Source: Gemmatimonadales bacterium UBA4456 (GTDB taxonomy: Bacteria > Gemmatimonadota > Gemmatimonadetes > Longimicrobiales > Gaopeijiaceae). From it: a stretch of 16,820 bases of DNA. Position numbers and translations under genes: made by a program. The notes under the pieces are model-generated. The model ran no database searches. It saw only the letters and a program-made list of their open reading frames with translations, and was not told the DNA's origin. Each line of letters starts with the position of its first letter. Position 1 is the first letter of the stretch. The stretch covers positions 17,268-34,087 of the forward strand of contig DGOW01000016.1 of assembly GCA_002390225.1 (NCBI GenBank). Direction: 5' to 3'. Shown one piece after another: positions 13,545 to 16,820 of the stretch.

Positions 13545-15206
13545 ATGAACTACACACGTATCACCGCGCTTGGCGCCCTCACCGCGCTCGTAGCCTGTTC
13601 AGTGGATCGCGCCGACGGTACAGCGTCCGGAGTCGCGTCGATCACCGAAGACGAGATCGCGGAGCACATCGAGGTGCTCGCCTCGGACGAGTTCGGGGGC
13701 CGAGCTCCCTCGTCCCCTGGTGAAGAACTCACCGTAGCCTACCTGGCTGAGCAGTTCTCGTCGTTCGGTCTCGAACCTGGCAATGCCGGCAGCTTCTTCC
13801 AGGACGTTCCACTGGTGGACATCACCGTCGACCCGAACAGGGCGCCCTTCACCATCGAAGGCCGCGGGAGCCCGATGCAGTTCACCTACGCCGATGATGT
13901 CGTCACGTGGACGACCCGCACGGTGGAGTCGTCGCGGATCGAAGACAGTGAGATGGTCTTCGTGGGCTATGGAATCGTCGCACCCGAATATGGCTGGGAC
14001 GACTATGAGGGGCTGGACGCGACGGGGAAGACCGTCGTGATCCTGGTGAACGATCCGGGATACGCGACGCAGGACGATGACGTCTTCAACGGCAACACGA
14101 TGACGTACTATGGCCGGTGGACGTACAAGTTCGAGGAGGCCGCACGGCAAGGTGCGGCAGCCGCGCTCATTGTGCACCAGACCGCTCCGGCCGCCTACGG
14201 CTGGGAGACGGTCCGTAACAGCTGGACGGGTCCGCAGTTCAATCTGCAGCCGGAAGACGGGAACGCCGGCCGCGTCGCGATCGAGGGCTGGATGACCGAG
14301 GAGACCAGCCGCACCGTGTTCGAGCGAGCTGGCATGGACTTCGACGCGCTCTACCGACAGGCGGAGACCGGCTCGTTGCGGCCCATAGACATGGGACTCT
14401 CCCTCTCGACCTTGGTGCAGAACGAACTCCGTTTCTCCGATTCCAAGAATGTGGTTGCCATTCTTCCGGGTGCCGAGGCGCCTGACGAATACTTCATCTA
14501 CATAGCCCACTGGGACCATTTCGGTACGGATCCGGAGCTCGTCGCTGCGGGTGAGGACGGCATCTACAACGGCGCGCTCGACAACGCTTCCGGCACCGCC
14601 GCCATGCTCGAACTGGCCGAGGCATACGCGAATCTTCCCGAGCGGCCGAGGCGCTCGATCGTTTTTCTGGCCGTCACCGCTGAGGAGCAGGGTCTCCTGG
14701 GCTCCGCGCACTACGCCGCGGACCCGGTCTTCCCACTCGCCCGGACCGTAGCCGGCCTGAACATGGACGGCCTGAGCAACTTCGGACCCACGCGAGAACT
14801 CGTCGTTCAGGGCTACGGGATGTCGGAGCTCGACATGATTGCGGACGCAGCTGCTGCTGCCCAGGGACGGCGAATCGATCCCGATCCCGAGCCGGAGAAA
14901 GGCTACTATTTCCGGTCGGACCACTTCGAGCTCGCCAAGCTCGGAGTCCCCATGATCTACCCGGGTAACGGAATCGACCACGTGGAGCGCGGATCGGAAT
15001 ACGGTCTCGAGATGAACGCACGCTACACGCGCGAGCGGTACCACATGGTGACCGACGAGTTCGACGAAACGTGGGATCTGTCAGGTGCGGTCGACGACGT
15101 GGTGCTGTACTACGAGATCGGCGCCGCAGTCATCCAGTCGGACATGTGGCCCAACTGGAACGAGGGGACCGAGTTCCGGGCGATTCGCGAGGAGAGCCGC
15201 AGATGA
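13545..15206 (+). CDS. M28 family lipoprotein metallopeptidase with PA-like domain
   Basis: 553-residue peptidase. The N-terminus is a lipoprotein signal with lipobox LVAC and Cys18, so the enzyme is anchored to a membrane and faces the periplasm or cell surface. A PA-like insert lies at about 130-290 (MVFVGYGIVAPEYGWDDYEGLDATG, KFEEAARQGAAAALIVH). The M28 catalytic domain follows with all zinc ligands: His322 and Asp324 in AHWDHFG, bridging Asp346 in NGALDNASGTA, catalytic Glu380 with Glu381 in TAEEQGLLGS, Asp408 in NMDG and His500 in RYHMVTDEFD. Members are aminopeptidases or carboxypeptidases, and the exact specificity is not readable. The ATG at 13545 is chosen over GTG 13521 and ATG 13530 because an AGAGG lies four bases before it and the lipoprotein signal starts there. 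Its TGA overlaps the sulfatase ATG (ATGA). Confidence 0.93.
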   Translation: MNYTRITALGALTALVACSVDRADGTASGVASITEDEIAEHIEVLASDEFGGRAPSSPGEELTVAYLAEQFSSFGLEPGNAGSFFQDVPLVDITVDPNRAPFTIEGRGSPMQFTYADDVVTWTTRTVESSRIEDSEMVFVGYGIVAPEYGWDDYEGLDATGKTVVILVNDPGYATQDDDVFNGNTMTYYGRWTYKFEEAARQGAAAALIVHQTAPAAYGWETVRNSWTGPQFNLQPEDGNAGRVAIEGWMTEETSRTVFERAGMDFDALYRQAETGSLRPIDMGLSLSTLVQNELRFSDSKNVVAILPGAEAPDEYFIYIAHWDHFGTDPELVAAGEDGIYNGALDNASGTAAMLELAEAYANLPERPRRSIVFLAVTAEEQGLLGSAHYAADPVFPLARTVAGLNMDGLSNFGPTRELVVQGYGMSELDMIADAAAAAQGRRIDPDPEPEKGYYFRSDHFELAKLGVPMIYPGNGIDHVERGSEYGLEMNARYTRERYHMVTDEFDETWDLSGAVDDVVLYYEIGAAVIQSDMWPNWNEGTEFRAIREESRR

Positions 15207-16684
15207 CGCGGAGGGCGGTCGGGCTCGCACTGGCCACTGCTCTGATCACGGGATGTGCGCCATCGAGCGACGAACGCCCACCCAACATCATCTACATGCT
15301 GGCGGACGACCTCGGATATGGCGAGTTGGGGACATACGGTCAGACGCAGATCCGAACACCCCACCTCGACGCGCTCGCCATGCAGGGGATGCGATTCACA
15401 CAGCACTACTCCGGTAGCCCCGTGTGTGCGCCCTCGAGAGGCACGCTTCTGACGGGCCTGAGCACACTCCGCTCCCAGATCCGTGACAACTTCGAGGTGG
15501 GTGGCTATCCCGACCCGGACGAGCTGGGTCAGATGCCGCTCGACTCGAGCACCTACACAATCGGGACCATGCTTCAGGACGCCGGCTACGTGACCGGGGC
15601 GATCGGAAAGTGGGGTCTCGGCGGGAGGGAGTCCGTCGGCCAGCCACGGTTCCAAGGCTTCGACTACTTCTTCGGATACCTCGACCAGCAGCTTGCCCAC
15701 AACTTCTACCCCACGCACCTGTGGCGGAACGGTGAGCGGGTGGAGCTCGACAACGAATACTTCAGCCCGCACCAGGTCTTCGAAGGCGATGACCCGGACG
15801 ATCCCGAGCAGTATCGGCAGTACCAGGGGAACGAGTACTCACTGGATGTCATGGCGGACGACGCACTCCGCTTCATCGAAGAGAACCAGGAGCGTCCGTT
15901 CTTCCTCTACCTTCCCTTCACCATCCCACACGTCGCGCTACAGGTCCCGGATTCATCGCTCATGGAATACGAGGGGGCATTCGAGGAGGAGCCCTACCTC
16001 GGGGATCCGACCTATCTGCCACACTACCGGCCCCTGTCGGCGTACGCCGCGATGATCACAAGGATGGACGACCACATCGGCCGCATCCTGGAGCAGCTGG
16101 ACGCGCTGGGGCTGGGTGAGAACACAGTCGTGATGTTCACGAGTGACAACGGGACGACCTACACAGGTGGCGTAGACGCGGAGTTCTTTGACAGCACGGC
16201 GGGACTGCGCGGACTCAAGGGTTCACTCTACGAAGGTGGGATCCGCGTGCCTTTGATCGCGCGTTGGCCGGGTCACATCGAGGCGGGTGCAGAGAGCGAG
16301 TACGTCTCGGCATTCTGGGACATGATGCCGACCTTCGCGCAGATCGCCGGTGTGGAGGCGCCATCGGATCTCGACGGCGTCTCGATGCTGCCGGCTCTCC
16401 TCGGTGAGGAACAGACCAGCGACCGCCCGCTATACTGGGAGTATCATGGGCTCTGGGATGGAGCCCAGGCAGTGCGCATGGGTCGCTGGAAGGGCGTGAG
16501 ACTGGGCGGCCACGACGACGCGAACGCCCCCGTCGAACTCTACGACCTCGACACGGATCCGTTCGAGGCGACGGATGTATCCGCGCAGCACCCTGACATT
16601 GTGGAGCAACTCCAGAGGGTCATGGAGTCACGGACTCCGTCGGACTACGACCCCTGGAACTTCGCGATCGCAGGGAACAGCTAG
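15203..16684 (+). CDS. Sulfatase (arylsulfatase-type, formylglycine-dependent) lipoprotein
   Basis: 493-residue member of the S1 sulfatase family, which hydrolyses sulfate esters from sugars or aromatics. Cys75 in SPVCAPSRGTLLTG is the C-x-P-S-R site converted to formylglycine by a maturation enzyme not encoded in this window. Metal ligands include Asp35 and Asp36 (MLADDLGYG) and Asp315-Asn316 (FTSDNGTTY). Lys136 lies in GKWGLGG and His243 in TIPHV. The GKWGLGG, GFDYFFGYLDQQLAHNFYP and LKGSLYEGGIRVPLIARWPG blocks resemble N-acetylgalactosamine-6-sulfatase-like and planctomycete-type arylsulfatases. The N-terminus is a lipoprotein signal with lipobox ITGC and Cys18, placing it at a membrane surface. 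The ATG overlaps the M28 stop (ATGA), and a GAGGAG lies eight bases before it. This coupling argues that desulfation and peptide cleavage act on the same material, perhaps sulfated glycoproteins (inference). Confidence 0.94.
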   Translation: MTRRAVGLALATALITGCAPSSDERPPNIIYMLADDLGYGELGTYGQTQIRTPHLDALAMQGMRFTQHYSGSPVCAPSRGTLLTGLSTLRSQIRDNFEVGGYPDPDELGQMPLDSSTYTIGTMLQDAGYVTGAIGKWGLGGRESVGQPRFQGFDYFFGYLDQQLAHNFYPTHLWRNGERVELDNEYFSPHQVFEGDDPDDPEQYRQYQGNEYSLDVMADDALRFIEENQERPFFLYLPFTIPHVALQVPDSSLMEYEGAFEEEPYLGDPTYLPHYRPLSAYAAMITRMDDHIGRILEQLDALGLGENTVVMFTSDNGTTYTGGVDAEFFDSTAGLRGLKGSLYEGGIRVPLIARWPGHIEAGAESEYVSAFWDMMPTFAQIAGVEAPSDLDGVSMLPALLGEEQTSDRPLYWEYHGLWDGAQAVRMGRWKGVRLGGHDDANAPVELYDLDTDPFEATDVSAQHPDIVEQLQRVMESRTPSDYDPWNFAIAGNS

Positions 16685-16719
16685 ACCAAGACTGGTTCGC
16701 TGCGGCGACAGGACTCACG

Positions 16720-16820
16720 CTACTTGAAGGCGGACGTGAGATAGACGCTGTTCGGATTCCAGAAGAGCCACTCGAACAGGCCTGCGTCTTCGACCAATTT
16801 GTGCCTGCATCTCGGCCGAT
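16720..16820 (-). CDS. 3' end of an unrecognised gene, cut by the window edge
   Basis: The last 33 sense codons of a minus-strand frame enter from the right edge and stop at a TAG (16722-16720). The visible peptide includes VEDAGLFEWLFWNPNS followed by VYLTSAFK at the C-terminus. Third codon positions are mostly G or C, as in neighbouring genes, and the residues look like real protein, rich in aromatics. It is tail to tail with the sulfatase, with 35 bases between the stops. I do not recognise the family. A second frame here, starting with an ATG at 16811-16809, is Arg-rich and less convincing. Confidence 0.45.
   Translation of the reverse strand, partial: RPRCRHKLVEDAGLFEWLFWNPNSVYLTSAFK

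Noticed and set aside
13599..15044. A 481-codon open frame on the minus strand, opposite the M28 peptidase
   Set aside because: It lies wholly antisense to a gene with all catalytic motifs. Long antisense frames are expected in GC-rich DNA, and the product is Arg/Val/Gly-rich without any recognisable domain.
1..16820. CRISPR arrays, tRNA or rRNA genes, insertion sequences, riboswitches
   Set aside because: Read for regularly spaced repeats, tRNA-like arms, transposase motifs and known leader elements; none could be supported.

Overview
The window looks like a chromosomal segment of a GC-rich, diderm, heterotrophic bacterium. The evidence is a strong G/C bias at third codon positions, several exported hydrolases (two with clear lipoprotein signals) and a DUF5916 protein with an apparent outer-membrane barrel. 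The mix of DUF5916, PA-domain M28 peptidase, lipoprotein sulfatase and exported amidase recalls Gemmatimonadota or a related soil/marine phylum. That placement is an inference from gene content only. I recognised no tRNA, rRNA, insertion sequence, CRISPR array, phage gene or origin.

Left part (1-4363). A short TspO/MBR membrane protein (+) converges on a block of minus-strand genes. These are two tandem YbjQ/UPF0145 paralogs joined by a TAATG overlap, the second carrying an added N-terminal membrane anchor; a Vps62/DUF946-like protein; and the FAD glycerol-3-phosphate dehydrogenase glpD, whose 3' end overlaps the Vps62-like start by 17 bases. Two inverted repeats lie between the Vps62-like gene and the YbjQ pair: one like a terminator, one like an operator. 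The 480-base divergent gap upstream of glpD holds a visibly AT-richer patch, a 41-codon ORF that may be a gene remnant, and an inverted repeat in front of the next gene.

Middle part (4364-6795). On the plus strand are a Rieske non-heme iron oxygenase alpha subunit of the choline monooxygenase/GbcA/CntA type and a DinB-family protein. Tail to tail with DinB, on the minus strand, lies a decayed TauD/TfdA-type dioxygenase. It keeps its C-terminal motifs but is broken by two frameshifts and a stop codon and lacks its N-terminal half.

Right part (6796-16820). All complete genes are on the plus strand. They encode an exported amidase-signature hydrolase, an exported M20 (carboxypeptidase G2-like) peptidase, a FabH-type ketoacyl synthase with a 59-residue tail, a CBM9-like/DUF5916 outer-membrane protein, an M28 lipoprotein peptidase with a PA-like domain, and a formylglycine sulfatase lipoprotein. 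The last three are so tightly packed that they are probably one transcription unit, suggesting surface breakdown of sulfated and peptide-containing material. At the right edge the 3' end of an unrecognised minus-strand gene enters.

I see no clear defence system or other wholly new machine. The most unusual points are the decayed dioxygenase, the membrane-anchored YbjQ pair, the AT-richer mini-ORF and the surface hydrolase cassette.
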